Shown here: piece by piece, positions 18,759-28,070 of the stretch
How positions within the stretch are numbered: position 1 is the stretch's first letter
Layout of the letters: each line of letters opens with the position of its first letter
Origin: Vibrio sp. SCSIO 43137
GTDB taxonomy: Bacteria; Pseudomonadota; Gammaproteobacteria; Enterobacterales; Vibrionaceae
Assembly: GCF_028201475.1 (NCBI RefSeq)
Contig: NZ_CP116383.1
Coordinates: 2,542,001-2,606,000, forward strand
Direction of reading: 5' to 3'
DNA: 64,000 nucleotides
Made by a program: the position numbers and the translations under genes
The notes under the pieces: generated by a model
What the model was told of the DNA's origin: nothing
What the model saw: only the letters and a program-made list of their open reading frames with translations
The model's database searches: none

Positions 18759-19583
18759 ATGACAGCGAATCACTCCACACCCATTGTTCTCACAATTGCA
18801 GGCTCTGACAGCGGCGGCGGTGCCGGTATTCAGGCCGATATTAAAGCCATTTCAGCCACCGGAAGTTATGCCTGTTCTGTTATTACTGCTCTGACAGCGC
18901 AAAATACCCTTGGAGTAGACGGCATTTATCCCGTTGATGCAGACTTTGTCTCTCAGCAATTAGATTCGGTTTTTTCCGATCTGGCAATCTCTGCTGTCAA
19001 AGTAGGTATGCTGGCTGATTCTGAAGTAATCTGCGCAGTGGCAGCAAAGCTAAGACAGTACCAGCCACAACATCTGGTGCTAGACCCTGTTATGGTGGCC
19101 ACCAGCGGAGATCTACTTCTTCAGCAATCGGCTATTGAAACTCTTAAGTCAGAACTATTACCACTGGCATCAGTGATTACCCCTAACCTTCCCGAAGCAG
19201 CAGCACTTACCGGTTCGCCCCTGCCTCAGACAGAAGCAGAAATGAGAACTCTGACGGACAAACTCAGAGAACTTGATACCCGCTCAGTCCTGCTAAAAGG
19301 TGGCCACCTTGAGAACGAATCAGATAGTACAGATCTACTGATACAAGCCAATACAGTTAGCCGCCTTAGCCAAAAACGAATAAACACCCAAAACACTCAT
19401 GGCACCGGTTGTACCCTTTCGTCGGCTATCGCCAGTTACCTGGCACAAGGCCAGTCACTGCAACAGGCCGTTCAGTCAGGTAAAGAGTACATATCACAGG
19501 CCATAGCCCACGCCGACCAACTCAATATCGGCCAGGGTCACGGGCCGGTACATCACTTTTTTGCCAGCCAGAACAATGGATAG
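18759..19583 (+). CDS. thiD: Hydroxymethylpyrimidine / phosphomethylpyrimidine kinase
   Basis: Phosphorylates HMP and HMP-P to HMP-PP, the pyrimidine half of thiamin phosphate. The substrate loop AGSDSGGGAGIQADIKA is near the N terminus, VLDPVMVATSG is mid-protein, and the anion-hole and active-site Cys motif THGTGCTLSSA is near the C terminus. The length is 274 residues. AGGA lies 7 nt before ATG 18759, inside the putative expression-platform hairpin. It is the first gene after the TPP riboswitch and overlaps the next gene by 8 nt. Confidence 0.96.
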   Translation: MTANHSTPIVLTIAGSDSGGGAGIQADIKAISATGSYACSVITALTAQNTLGVDGIYPVDADFVSQQLDSVFSDLAISAVKVGMLADSEVICAVAAKLRQYQPQHLVLDPVMVATSGDLLLQQSAIETLKSELLPLASVITPNLPEAAALTGSPLPQTEAEMRTLTDKLRELDTRSVLLKGGHLENESDSTDLLIQANTVSRLSQKRINTQNTHGTGCTLSSAIASYLAQGQSLQQAVQSGKEYISQAIAHADQLNIGQGHGPVHHFFASQNNG

Positions 19584-20337
19584 CCGCACCATGATCAATC
19601 CTGTGCAGATTGATATCCGCCGGGCAGAACTAAGCTATGCCGACAGCCAATATCCGGTATTCAGCAAACTGGATATGCAGATCTTTCAGGGGCAATGGAA
19701 CTGTATTCTGGGCAGAAGTGGCTGTGGCAAGTCCAGCCTGCTGCGATATCTGGCCGGACTGTTATCTGACAAAGTGAACTTCTGCGGTGATGTTATCTGG
19801 CATTCGGAAAACAGCAGCCAGGTTGCTTATATGGCGCAGCAGGATTTGCTGATGCCGTGGCTGTCGGTGATAGATAATGTCTGCCTTAGCCTGATATTCA
19901 CTACACCTGACGATGCTCAACTAGCGAAGCAAAAAGCCCTGTCACTGATTGACGCTGTTGGCCTGTCAGAGCACGCAGAAAAACTTCCTCATCAACTCTC
20001 CGGCGGAATGCGACAGAGGGCAGCTTTGGCAAGAACCCTGATGCAGGATAAGCCTGTTATTCTGATGGATGAGCCCTTCTCAGCATTAGATGCAGTGACA
20101 CGCTATAAGCTGCAAAACCTCTCTGCACGCCTGCTGAAAAATAAGACAGTAATCCTGATCACCCATGATCCACAGGAAGCACTCAGGCTCGGTAACCATA
20201 TCTATATTATGACCGGCCAGCCGGCCAGCGCAGTTAAGCTCCCTTCACCTCAGGGCGCTATCCCGCGAAATATGGATGCCTCTCTTGCTGTTGCGCAGCA
20301 GGAGATTATTCAGACGCTGGAGAAAGACTATGTCTGA
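19576..20337 (+). CDS. thiZ: ABC transporter ATP-binding protein, ThiZ-like (pyrimidine import)
   Basis: The ATPase of an importer probably bringing in thiamin pyrimidines such as formyl-aminopyrimidine or HMP; the substrate is inferred from context. Walker A is GRSGCGKSS, the signature LSGGMRQRAALAR and Walker B VILMDEPFSALD, all of the nitrate/sulfonate/taurine class. ATG 19576 overlaps the thiD stop (8 nt). ATG 19591 is an equally possible start, and a TTG at 19561 is unlikely. It ends overlapping the permease start by 8 nt. Confidence 0.88.
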   Translation: MDSRTMINPVQIDIRRAELSYADSQYPVFSKLDMQIFQGQWNCILGRSGCGKSSLLRYLAGLLSDKVNFCGDVIWHSENSSQVAYMAQQDLLMPWLSVIDNVCLSLIFTTPDDAQLAKQKALSLIDAVGLSEHAEKLPHQLSGGMRQRAALARTLMQDKPVILMDEPFSALDAVTRYKLQNLSARLLKNKTVILITHDPQEALRLGNHIYIMTGQPASAVKLPSPQGAIPRNMDASLAVAQQEIIQTLEKDYV

Positions 20338-21145
20338 GCTGACACACACTCAAAAACGTAAAAAGCAAACACAACAATCATCTGCTTATCTGGCTGCTAC
20401 TAAAAGCAGTAAGCGCGGATTTCATCTGATAACAACCGTAATAGTGTTACTTATTGTCTGGCAGTTAATTGTCACGTTGCTTGAGCTGCCTGCTTTTATT
20501 CTGCCCTCTCCGGCAGCCGTGCTTAGCAAGCTATACCAGAGATACGACGTTTTGCTGGCACATACACTGGTGACAGCAAAAGAGATACTGCTTGGTTTAG
20601 CTCTCGGGCTAACTTGCGGGCTGTTTTTTGCCTTACAGATGTTGCTGTTTAAGCCGGTAAAACGCTGGTTGCTTCCGCTGCTGATTGCCAGTCAGGCCAT
20701 CCCTGTATTTGCCATTGCACCGGTACTGATGCTCTGGCTCGGCTACGGTATCGCCTCAAAAGTAGTAATGGCGGCTTTAATCATCTTCTTTCCCGTGACC
20801 ACCTGCTGCTACGACGGTTTACGCTCTACGCCGTCCGGCTATCTGGATCTGGCCAGAACCATGTCCGCCTCTAAGTGGCAACAACTGCGCTATATCAGGT
20901 TACCAGCCGCACTGCCTGCTCTCGCATCCGGTATCCGGGTTGCTGTGGTGGTTGCTCCTATAGGTGCGGTAGTCGGCGAGTGGGTCGGTTCCAGTGAAGG
21001 TCTGGGATACCTGATGTTACAAGCCAACGCCCGCATGATGATTGATGAGATGTTTGCCGCACTGCTGCTGTTGGCCAGCTTCTCTATCGCCCTCTATTTT
21101 TTCACCGATCGATTACTTAAAAGAGCTATCCCATGGCAGCTCTGA
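20330..21145 (+). CDS. thiX: ABC transporter permease, ThiX-like (pyrimidine import)
   Basis: A binding-protein-dependent transport permease of the SsuC/TauC type with about six membrane segments. The coupling motif DLARTMSASKWQQLRYIRLPAALPA is followed by GIRVAVVVAPIGAVVGEWVG. I chose ATG 20330 (271 residues) because GGAG lies 7 nt upstream and it overlaps the preceding stop. An upstream in-frame ATG at 20276 would add an Arg-rich 18-residue leader lying inside the ATPase gene. It forms a cassette with its neighbours for pyrimidine-precursor uptake. Confidence 0.88.
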   Translation: MSELTHTQKRKKQTQQSSAYLAATKSSKRGFHLITTVIVLLIVWQLIVTLLELPAFILPSPAAVLSKLYQRYDVLLAHTLVTAKEILLGLALGLTCGLFFALQMLLFKPVKRWLLPLLIASQAIPVFAIAPVLMLWLGYGIASKVVMAALIIFFPVTTCCYDGLRSTPSGYLDLARTMSASKWQQLRYIRLPAALPALASGIRVAVVVAPIGAVVGEWVGSSEGLGYLMLQANARMMIDEMFAALLLLASFSIALYFFTDRLLKRAIPWQL

Positions 21146-21177
21146 ATCTAAATAAAAAACAACAAAAGGAATACCAT

Positions 21178-22155
21178 ATGAAAACGAATTTCAGCCACTC
21201 AGTGTCTGTTAAAGCACGGCTAAAAAGAGGCCTTATCGGCCTGATTGCTGCCGGACTTTCCCTGCCCTCTCTGGCAGAGGAAAAATCCCTAACCCTGATG
21301 CTGGACTGGTTTGTAAACCCTAACCATGGCCCTATCGTTATCGCCCAGCAAAAAGGCTACTTTGCTCAGCAAGGCTTAGAAATTAACGTTCAGGAGCCGG
21401 CTGATCCAAGCCTGCCGGCTAAACTGGTAGCTGCTGATAAAGTTGACTTAGCTATCTCTTACCAGACCAGCCTGACCATTGATGCCGCAGCTGGCTTGCC
21501 GCTAGTGCGTGCATCGACACTGATCTCTACTCCTCTGAACACCCTTATGGTGCTGGATAACGGCAAGATTAACTCGCTGGCGGATCTGAAGGGAAAAAAA
21601 GTGGGAATCGCTATCGCGGGTAACGAAGAAGCCACTATTGGAACCATGCTTAGCTCCGCCGGGCTGGAGTACAAAGATGTAGAGATAATCAATGTAGGCT
21701 GGGCACTCTCCTCTTCTCTGGCATCAGGTAAAGTTGATGCTATCTGGGGTGGTTTCAGAAACTTTGAAACAAACCAGCTAGCCATTGAAGGCTACAAGTC
21801 CAAGGCATTCTTCCCTGAAGAGCACGGTGTTCCTTCTTATGATGAACTTGTGGTAGTCGCCAATGGTAAAAACTACGATGCTGAAGCCATTGCCAAGTTT
21901 AATACTGCACTAGAGCAGGCAACCACGTATATCGTCAATCATCCTGAGCAATCCTGGCAGGAGTTTATCGCTTACTCTCCGGACACACTGAACAACGATC
22001 TTAACCACAGAGCGTGGAAGGACACCCTTACCCGCTTTGCCCTGAGACCATCGGCCATCGACCTGAAAAGATACGACGCCTTCACCCAGTTTATGTTTGA
22101 GCACAAGATTATTGACTCTAAGCCAGATTCAAAATCTCTTCTGCCGTCACTGTAA
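21178..22155 (+). CDS. thiY: ABC transporter substrate-binding protein, ThiY-like (NMT1/THI5 domain)
   Basis: A periplasmic binding protein of the NMT1/THI5-like family, which binds formyl-aminopyrimidine in Bacillus ThiY; the ligand here is inferred. A signal peptide ends near LPSLA (about residue 34). The mature N terminus LTLMLDWFVNPNHGPIVIAQQKGYF is the family hallmark. ATG 21178 is chosen (325 residues) with AAAGGA 8 nt upstream; the in-frame ATG at 21133 lies within the permease gene. tenA follows after 14 bp. Confidence 0.9.
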   Translation: MKTNFSHSVSVKARLKRGLIGLIAAGLSLPSLAEEKSLTLMLDWFVNPNHGPIVIAQQKGYFAQQGLEINVQEPADPSLPAKLVAADKVDLAISYQTSLTIDAAAGLPLVRASTLISTPLNTLMVLDNGKINSLADLKGKKVGIAIAGNEEATIGTMLSSAGLEYKDVEIINVGWALSSSLASGKVDAIWGGFRNFETNQLAIEGYKSKAFFPEEHGVPSYDELVVVANGKNYDAEAIAKFNTALEQATTYIVNHPEQSWQEFIAYSPDTLNNDLNHRAWKDTLTRFALRPSAIDLKRYDAFTQFMFEHKIIDSKPDSKSLLPSL

Positions 22156-22169
22156 CCGGGGAAATCAAA

Positions 22170-22838
22170 TTGAATCATCAGGACTTAATACAAGCTTGTC
22201 TGCCTGAATGGCAGGCGTATACCCAACATAAGTTTGTCAGGCAACTGGCGGGCGGGGAGCTCTGCCAGCAAGCCTATCTTCATTACCTGAAGCAGGATTT
22301 TCTGTTTCTGAAGCAGTATTCGCGGGCATTTGCACTGGCCATCTATAAAACTCAATCTCTTGAGGAGATGCGCATGAGCCTTGCTCCTTTGCAGGCACTG
22401 CTCAGTGAAGAGATAGCCCATCATGTCAGCTACTGCGAAAAGCTGGGGATAACGGAACAGGAGATGGAGCAGGAAGCAGAAGCGTTCGGCACCGTTGCTT
22501 ACACCCGTTATGTGCTGGACACAGGAATGAGCGGCGATCTGACCGACCTCTATGTGGCACTGGCTCCGTGCTCTATCGGCTATGCCGAGATAGGAGCGCA
22601 ACTGGCTTCAGATAAACAGACCTGCCGTGACAATAACCCTTATCAAAGCTGGATAGATATGTATAGCGGGCAGGAGTTTCAGTCGGGCGCAGAAACCAGC
22701 ATACATCAACTAAATAACCGGTTAAGAGCAATAGATGCGGACAGTGAACAAGGGCGCAGGCTTTGCGACATATTCCGCACCGCAACACGAATGGAAATCG
22801 CCTTCTGGCAACAGGGGCTGGATGCAGCGAAATCATAA
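22170..22838 (+). CDS. tenA: Aminopyrimidine aminohydrolase / thiaminase II TenA
   Basis: Hydrolyses aminopyrimidines derived from degraded thiamin to HMP, feeding ThiD. The catalytic Cys is in [12 protein letters not shown], and the [20 protein letters not shown] segment is typical. The length is 222 residues. The start is TTG at 22170 with GGGGA 7 nt upstream; no in-frame ATG precedes the conserved N terminus. Its position between the ThiXYZ-like importer and thiM fits the thiamin-salvage pathway. Confidence 0.93.
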   Translation: MNHQDLIQACLPEWQAYTQHKFVRQLAGGELCQQAYLHYLKQDFLFLKQYSRAFALAIYKTQSLEEMRMSLAPLQALLSEEIAHHVSYCEKLGITEQEMEQEAEAFGTVAYTRYVLDTGMSGDLTDLYVALAPCSIGYAEIGAQLASDKQTCRDNNPYQSWIDMYSGQEFQSGAETSIHQLNNRLRAIDADSEQGRRLCDIFRTATRMEIAFWQQGLDAAKS

Positions 22839-22851
22839 AAGGAACAGCACA

Positions 22852-23656
22852 ATGCAAGATAAAACAGAATATCAGAACAAGCTTACTACTTTTCTCAACA
22901 GTGTAAGAGAACAAAAACCATTAGTAGTCAACATCACCAACTACGTAGTAATGAACAATACCGCCAACGCGCTGCTGGCTGTCGGAGCCTCCCCGATAAT
23001 GGCTCATAGCCAACAGGAAATGGTAGAAATGATGAGTTTTGCCGGTGCACTGGTTATCAATATAGGCACCCTAGACAGTGTCTGGACTCCCCGGATGGAG
23101 TACGCCGTTGAACAAGCCAATAAAAACGGCAAGCTGGTTGTACTTGATCCTGTCGGCTGCGGGGCGAGTAGCCTGCGAACAGAAACGGCCAGAAAACTGG
23201 CAACAGCAGCAGAAAAACTGATTATTCGTGGTAATGCTTCTGAAATCATCGCTCTGGCCGGAGAGCAGGCTCAGAGCAAAGGCGTTGATGCACTGGACTC
23301 AAGTGAGCAGGCTCTGGGTGCAGCCCGCTATCTGGTAGCCGAACATAACTGCAGTGTAGTTATCTCAGGTTCTACCGACTATGTAGTAACAGAAAAAGAG
23401 ACCATTTCTCTGTCAAACGGCAGCGCCATGATGCCTTATGTCACCGGAATGGGCTGCTCTCATACCGCCCTTACCGGCGCCTTCGCCGCAGCGGGAGACA
23501 ACAGCGGTTTTGCTGCTACGGCAGTACTTGGCGTTGCAGGAAATTGCTGCCGAAAAATCTCAGGGGCCGGGAAGCCTGCAACTAAACCTGCTAGATGCCC
23601 TCTACCAGCTTGATGAAGAGACTCTGCTAAAGCGGGTGCAATTCGACCTTCTCTAA
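22852..23656 (+). pseudogene. thiM: Hydroxyethylthiazole kinase ThiM, frameshifted near the 3' end
   Basis: ThiM phosphorylates the thiazole moiety for thiamin phosphate synthesis. From ATG 22852 (AAGGA 8 nt upstream) the frame encodes a normal ThiM through [33 protein letters not shown] and the active-site Cys202 in [15 protein letters not shown]. After about Gly230 (base 23541) the conserved sequence continues in the next frame as [24 protein letters not shown] to a stop at 23656. The original frame instead runs 23 unrelated residues to a stop at 23613. One extra or two missing bases near 23539-23542 explain this. It may be a true mutation or a sequencing error; the rest of the gene is intact. 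Confidence 0.85.
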
Positions 23657-23746
23657 AGTCATAACCTCACAGGCGGCAGGCTCTATAAATCCGCCGCCTG
23701 TAACAATGAATCAGAATTTAGCCGACAGCAAAAGGAGAAACCGACA

Positions 23747-24370
23747 GTGACAAACAGCAATCTTTACCGCCTCTATCTGGTAACTGACGAGCAGCAAGAT
23801 ACAGAGACTATGCTGCATGTAATAGAAGAAGCAGTAAAAGGCGGGGTAACCTGCGTTCAGATCAGGGAAAAGCACGGTGATATACGCGCTTTTATCCGCC
23901 GCGCCGAAGCCGTTAAACAGCTACTGAAAAATAGTGGCGTCCCGCTGATAATCAATGACAGAGTCGATGTGGCACTTGCTGTTGATGCAGACGGTGTTCA
24001 TCTGGGTCAGAGCGATATGCCGGCAACAGTAGCCCGTCAGCTATTAGGCGCCGATAAGCTTATTGGTTTATCTGTAGAAAATGACCAACAACTATCCGAA
24101 GCCCGGTCGCTGCCAATCGACTATATCGGCCTAAGCGCAATCTTCCCGACGGAGAGTAAAACCGATCTCAAAAAATATTGGGGGCTGGAAGGACTGAAAA
24201 GTGCCTCACAAAACTGCATCATGCCTATTGTCGCTATAGGCGGGATCAACAAAGCTAATATTGCCTCAGTCTGGCAATCAGGAGCGTCAGGTATTGCCCT
24301 TGTCTCTGCTATTTGCCATCACCCTCTGCCGCAGAGAGCAAGTCAGGAGTTATCTGAGTTAATTGGTTAA
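23747..24370 (+). CDS. thiE: Thiamin phosphate synthase
   Basis: Joins HMP-PP and thiazole phosphate to form thiamin monophosphate, the last step served by this operon. A TIM-barrel enzyme of 207 residues with GVTCVQIREK (pyrophosphate site), LIINDRVDVALAVDADGVHLGQ, YIGLSAIFPTESK and VAIGGI. The start is GTG at 23747 with AGGAG 9 nt upstream. It lies 90 bp after the repaired thiM end and is probably still in the TPP-controlled transcript; no terminator is seen between them. Confidence 0.94.
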   Translation: MTNSNLYRLYLVTDEQQDTETMLHVIEEAVKGGVTCVQIREKHGDIRAFIRRAEAVKQLLKNSGVPLIINDRVDVALAVDADGVHLGQSDMPATVARQLLGADKLIGLSVENDQQLSEARSLPIDYIGLSAIFPTESKTDLKKYWGLEGLKSASQNCIMPIVAIGGINKANIASVWQSGASGIALVSAICHHPLPQRASQELSELIG

Positions 24371-24458
24371 GTGCGTTAAATTAGTTAAGTGCGCTAACGA
24401 TAAGTTTCTCTTTTTATGCTATTTTGTAGCCTGTTTTACTAACTGACTTAAGCGCCAG

Positions 24459-25157
24459 ATGAGTTACTCAATAGAACCGGTAGGAATTATCCACACCCCT
24501 TTTAAAGAGAAATTTGCAGTTCCCCGCCAGCCCGGGCTGGCTCCCAGTGCCACTTCAAGACTGCAACTGACAGGAGAAGCAAACTCACCGGAGGCCGTTC
24601 GTGGCATTGAACAGTTCAGCCATGTCTGGCTGCTGTTTATGTTCGATAAAAATATCGAGTCCGGCTGGAACCCGACGGTTCGGCCACCCCGTTTAGGCGG
24701 CAATGAAAGAGTTGGCGTGTTCGCATCACGCTCACCGTTCAGGCCAAACGCTATAGGTATGTCAGCAGTAAAACTCAATAGCGTTTCTCAGCAAGGTGAT
24801 CAGGTCTGGCTGGAGCTGGGCAGTGTCGATCTTGTTGATCAAACCCCGATTATCGATATTAAACCCTATATTCCCTACTCTGATTCCGTGGCCGAAGCCA
24901 ACGGAGGCTTCGCTAAATCAGAGCCGGCTCTTCTTCCCGTGCTGTTTAGTCAACATGCTGAGCAGCAGTTACGTTTTCACGCCAACCGCAATCAGGTTTG
25001 TGCTGTAATCAAAGAGGTGCTGGCTCAGGATCCGCGCCCTGCCTACAAGAAAAACAAGCCTGACGACAAAGAATATGCCGTCAACCTGTTCGATTTGAAC
25101 GTAAAATTCATCATAAACGACGAAATAGTAACGGTTACCGCCATTGAACGCTTTTGA
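24459..25157 (+). CDS. trmO: tRNA (N6-threonylcarbamoyladenosine(37)-N6)-methyltransferase TrmO
   Basis: Methylates t6A37 to m6t6A in certain tRNAs using SAM (formerly YaeB/TsaA). The N-terminal TsaA-like beta-barrel domain contains PVGIIHTPFKEKFAVPRQPG, RPPRLGGNERVGVFASRSPFRPNAIGMSAVKL and VDLVDQTPIIDIKPYIPYSD. The C-terminal domain carries AQDPRPAYKK. The length of 232 residues is normal. It is directly upstream of proS, as yaeB is near proS in E. coli. A repeated GTTAAGTGCG (24366 and 24384) lies upstream. Confidence 0.94.
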   Translation: MSYSIEPVGIIHTPFKEKFAVPRQPGLAPSATSRLQLTGEANSPEAVRGIEQFSHVWLLFMFDKNIESGWNPTVRPPRLGGNERVGVFASRSPFRPNAIGMSAVKLNSVSQQGDQVWLELGSVDLVDQTPIIDIKPYIPYSDSVAEANGGFAKSEPALLPVLFSQHAEQQLRFHANRNQVCAVIKEVLAQDPRPAYKKNKPDDKEYAVNLFDLNVKFIINDEIVTVTAIERF

Positions 25158-25248
25158 CAAAGCCAAATGGCTGATATTATTAGCCGCTTAATTCCACTAT
25201 CGCTGAGGCGGTAGTTTTCTTATAAACCTAGATAAACGGATACCATAA

Positions 25249-26964
25249 ATGCGTACCAGTAAATATCTTCTTTCTACTCTGAAGGAGACTCCAAACGACG
25301 CAGAAGTCATCAGCCACCAATTGATGCTACGTGCAGGTATGATCCGTAAGCTAGCTTCAGGTCTTTATACCTGGCTACCTACCGGTCTGCGTGTACTGCG
25401 TAAAGTCGAAAACATCGTTCGTCAAGAGATCGACAATGCAGGTGCTGTCGAAACTCTGATGCCCGTTGTTCAGCCGTTTGAACTTTGGGAAGAGACAGGT
25501 CGTTCTGAAAAGATGGGCCCTGAGCTACTTCGCTTTACTGACCGTCATACTCGTCCGTTTGTTCTTAGCCCAACGGCTGAAGAGGTTATCACTAGCCTTG
25601 TTCGCAACGAAGTAAGCTCGTACAAACAGCTTCCGCTAAACCTGTACCAAATCCAGACTAAGTTCCGTGATGAGCGCCGCCCACGTTTTGGCGTAATGCG
25701 TGCACGTGAGTTCTGCATGATGGATGCATACAGCTTCGATATCGACAAAGCAGGTCTGGAGAAATCTTATCAGGTGATGCACGATGCTTACTGTAAAGCA
25801 TTCGATCGTATGGGCCTCGAATACCGTCCGGTACTGGCTGATTCGGGTGCTATCGGTGGTAGCGGCTCTCAAGAGTTCCACGTACTTGCTGAAAGTGGCG
25901 AAGACCTAATCGCATTCTCTACTGAGTCTGATTACGCAGCAAACATCGAAAAAGCGGAAGCAGCAGCTCCAGCTGGTGAACGTGCGCAGCCAACCCAAGA
26001 GATGACGCTAGTTGATACGCCAAACGCAAAAACAATCGCTGAACTTGTAGAGCAACACGGTCTGCCAATTGATAAGACGGTTAAGACTCTATTCGTTAAA
26101 GCGTCTGATGAAGTAGATGCAGACATCATCGCGCTTATCGTTCGTGGTGACCACGAGCTCAACGAAGTGAAAGCAGAAAACCTTGCTCAGGTAGCTTCTC
26201 CTCTTGAGATGGCAACCGAAGAAGAAATTCGTGCACTAATCGGTGCCGGTCCGGGCTCACTGGGCCCTGTTGGTCTGAAACTACCATTTATCGTTGACCG
26301 CTCTGTTGCTGCAATGAGCGACTTCGGTGCCGGAGCCAATATCGATGACAAACACTACTTCGGTATTAACTGGGGTCGTGACGTTGAGCTTGGCCAAATT
26401 GAAGATCTACGTAACGTAGTAGAAGGCGATCCAAGCCCATGTGGTAAAGGGACACTTCAGCTTAAGCGTGGTATCGAAGTTGGCCACATCTTCCAGCTAG
26501 GTAACGTTTACTCACAAGCGATGAACTGTGGCGTGCTTGGTCCTGACGGTAAGAACGTTATCCTTGAGATGGGTTGTTACGGTATCGGTGTTTCACGTGT
26601 TGTTGCTTCTGCAATCGAGCAAAACCACGACAAGTACGGCATCATTTGGCCAGACGCGCTAGCGCCTTTCCAGGTGGCTATCGTTCCTATGAACATGCAC
26701 AAGTCTGAAGAAGTGAAACAAGCCGCTGAGAAGCTGTACGCTGAACTGACGGCTATGGGTATCGAAGTTCTGTTTGATGACCGTAAAGAGCGCCCAGGCG
26801 TAATGTTCTCTGATATGGAACTTATCGGTATTCCTCACACTATCGTGATCGGTGATCGTTCAATGAAAGAAGGTAACTTCGAATATAAGAACCGTCGTAA
26901 CGGCGAGAAAGTTGCTGTTGCTATGGACGATATCCTTGAGCACCTGAAAGCTCAGCTGAAATAA
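25249..26964 (+). CDS. proS: Prolyl-tRNA synthetase (bacterial type, with editing domain)
   Basis: A class II aminoacyl-tRNA synthetase charging tRNA-Pro. The 571-residue product has motif 2 in [19 protein letters not shown], motif 3 in [17 protein letters not shown], and the YbaK-like editing insertion between about residues 240 and 390 ([30 protein letters not shown]). The anticodon-binding domain is C-terminal. Codon use (CGT for Arg, many CTA/GTA/GCA codons) differs from neighbouring genes; this fits high expression but could also reflect a different history. A strong terminator follows. Confidence 0.97.
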   Translation: MRTSKYLLSTLKETPNDAEVISHQLMLRAGMIRKLASGLYTWLPTGLRVLRKVENIVRQEIDNAGAVETLMPVVQPFELWEETGRSEKMGPELLRFTDRHTRPFVLSPTAEEVITSLVRNEVSSYKQLPLNLYQIQTKFRDERRPRFGVMRAREFCMMDAYSFDIDKAGLEKSYQVMHDAYCKAFDRMGLEYRPVLADSGAIGGSGSQEFHVLAESGEDLIAFSTESDYAANIEKAEAAAPAGERAQPTQEMTLVDTPNAKTIAELVEQHGLPIDKTVKTLFVKASDEVDADIIALIVRGDHELNEVKAENLAQVASPLEMATEEEIRALIGAGPGSLGPVGLKLPFIVDRSVAAMSDFGAGANIDDKHYFGINWGRDVELGQIEDLRNVVEGDPSPCGKGTLQLKRGIEVGHIFQLGNVYSQAMNCGVLGPDGKNVILEMGCYGIGVSRVVASAIEQNHDKYGIIWPDALAPFQVAIVPMNMHKSEEVKQAAEKLYAELTAMGIEVLFDDRKERPGVMFSDMELIGIPHTIVIGDRSMKEGNFEYKNRRNGEKVAVAMDDILEHLKAQLK

Positions 26965-26980
26965 GCAATACCAGAACGTA

Positions 26981-27012
26981 AAAAGCAGCCTGTTAAACGG
27001 CTGCTTTTTTTA
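26981..27012 (+). terminator. Terminator after proS
   Basis: Stem AAAAGCAGCC / GGCTGCTTTT with an 8-nt loop, followed by a T tract. Confidence 0.92.
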
Positions 27013-27164
27013 TACTTCAGGAAAGCTTCTGACTCTTCTGCCATCCTCTACTGTGACCAGATTAAAACCATACAAGCCACTCTGCCTCTGAACCAGCAGC
27101 TATAATTTACTCATTCTGGTTATCAATAAAACAACAAAACTTAAACCGGTACGGCGGCGCAATT

Positions 27165-27179
27165 GTATAAAAGTGTAAA
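27165..27179. promoter_or_regulatory. Possible CpxR box upstream of the YebE-like gene
   Basis: GTATA-AAAGT-GTAAA matches the CpxR consensus GTAAA-N5-GTAAA with one mismatch, 67 bp before the ATG. yebE belongs to the Cpx envelope-stress regulon in E. coli, which makes the match plausible, but the motif is short and AT-rich. Confidence 0.4.
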
Positions 27180-27245
27180 TATCATTGAGTTATTTACCCT
27201 CTGCCCTCAGGTTGAGGTTAGGTTAATTTAAAAGTGAGGTGAACT

Positions 27246-27929
27246 ATGGATTTGAAAAGCTTACTCAATCAGGCACTTAACTCAGATATCGTTAAACAAG
27301 GCTCAAGTACGTTACAACAAGGCGCCTCAGGTCTTAGCACTATGACCAAGGATAAAAGTAACCTTACCGCATTAGGTGCCGGTGCTGTGGGTGGTGGTCT
27401 GATTGGTATGTTAATGGGGTCAAAGAAAGCACGCAAAATGGGCAAAAAGGCAGCTGGTATCGGTGGTGCAGCCGCGTTGGGTGCTCTTGCTTTTAAAGTC
27501 TATAATGACTGGCAATCCAACCAAAACAGTCAGGTACAACCCGCCCCTCAGGCCGAACTGCCCAACAGCAATCAACTGGATGAAAACCAACATAGCGTAC
27601 TTATCCTCAAGGCTATGATCGCCGCCGCTAAAGCGGACGGGCATGTCGATGCCGAAGAGACTGCGAAAATCGAACAGGCTGTCGCCAGTATGGGAGCTGA
27701 CAGCTCAGTAAGTCAGCTTGTTTCAGCCGAGCTTGCTAAACCACTGGATCCTGCTGAAGTTGCCCGTAGCGTTTCAGGCCCGGAACAGGCTGCTGAAGTT
27801 TATCTTGCTTCATTACTTGTCGCCGATGAGCAGAACTTTATGGAAAAGGCCTACCTGAAAGAGCTGGCAAACCAGCTTGGCCTAGCCGATGATCTTGTTG
27901 CCCAGCTTGAAGCACAGGTAAACGGCTAA
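27246..27929 (+). CDS. yebE: YebE-like (DUF533) inner-membrane protein
   Basis: A 227-residue protein of the DUF533 family with a TerB-like C-terminal helical domain (about 110-227; MIAAAKADGHVDAEETAKIEQAV resembles the TerB metal-binding region). A glycine-rich hydrophobic stretch at about 44-85 (LGAGAVGGGLIGMLMG, AAGIGGAAALGALAF) probably inserts in the membrane. The function is unknown; the E. coli homologue is an envelope-stress gene. AAGTGAGGTGAAC precedes the ATG. It is a single-gene unit ending in a terminator. Confidence 0.87.
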   Translation: MDLKSLLNQALNSDIVKQGSSTLQQGASGLSTMTKDKSNLTALGAGAVGGGLIGMLMGSKKARKMGKKAAGIGGAAALGALAFKVYNDWQSNQNSQVQPAPQAELPNSNQLDENQHSVLILKAMIAAAKADGHVDAEETAKIEQAVASMGADSSVSQLVSAELAKPLDPAEVARSVSGPEQAAEVYLASLLVADEQNFMEKAYLKELANQLGLADDLVAQLEAQVNG

Positions 27930-27982
27930 ACATCTATTGTCTCTGGTTCGGGCATACTTAACTCCTCTCCACAGACTCTGAC

Positions 27983-28014
27983 GCCCTTTTCAGAACAGAA
28001 AGGGGCTTTATTTT
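27983..28014 (+). terminator. Terminator after the YebE-like gene
   Basis: Stem GCCCTTTTC / GAAAGGGGC (one G-T pair), 6-nt loop, then TTTATTTT. Confidence 0.82.
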
Positions 28015-28070
28015 GCTTATCAGTTGCATGTATATTCTCTGTCAGATTTAATAATTAGCGGAAAATTAAC

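Noticed and set aside
23530..23560. Programmed ribosomal frameshift in thiM
   Set aside because: No slippery heptamer, internal Shine-Dalgarno or pseudoknot is apparent, and ThiM families are not known to use frameshifting.
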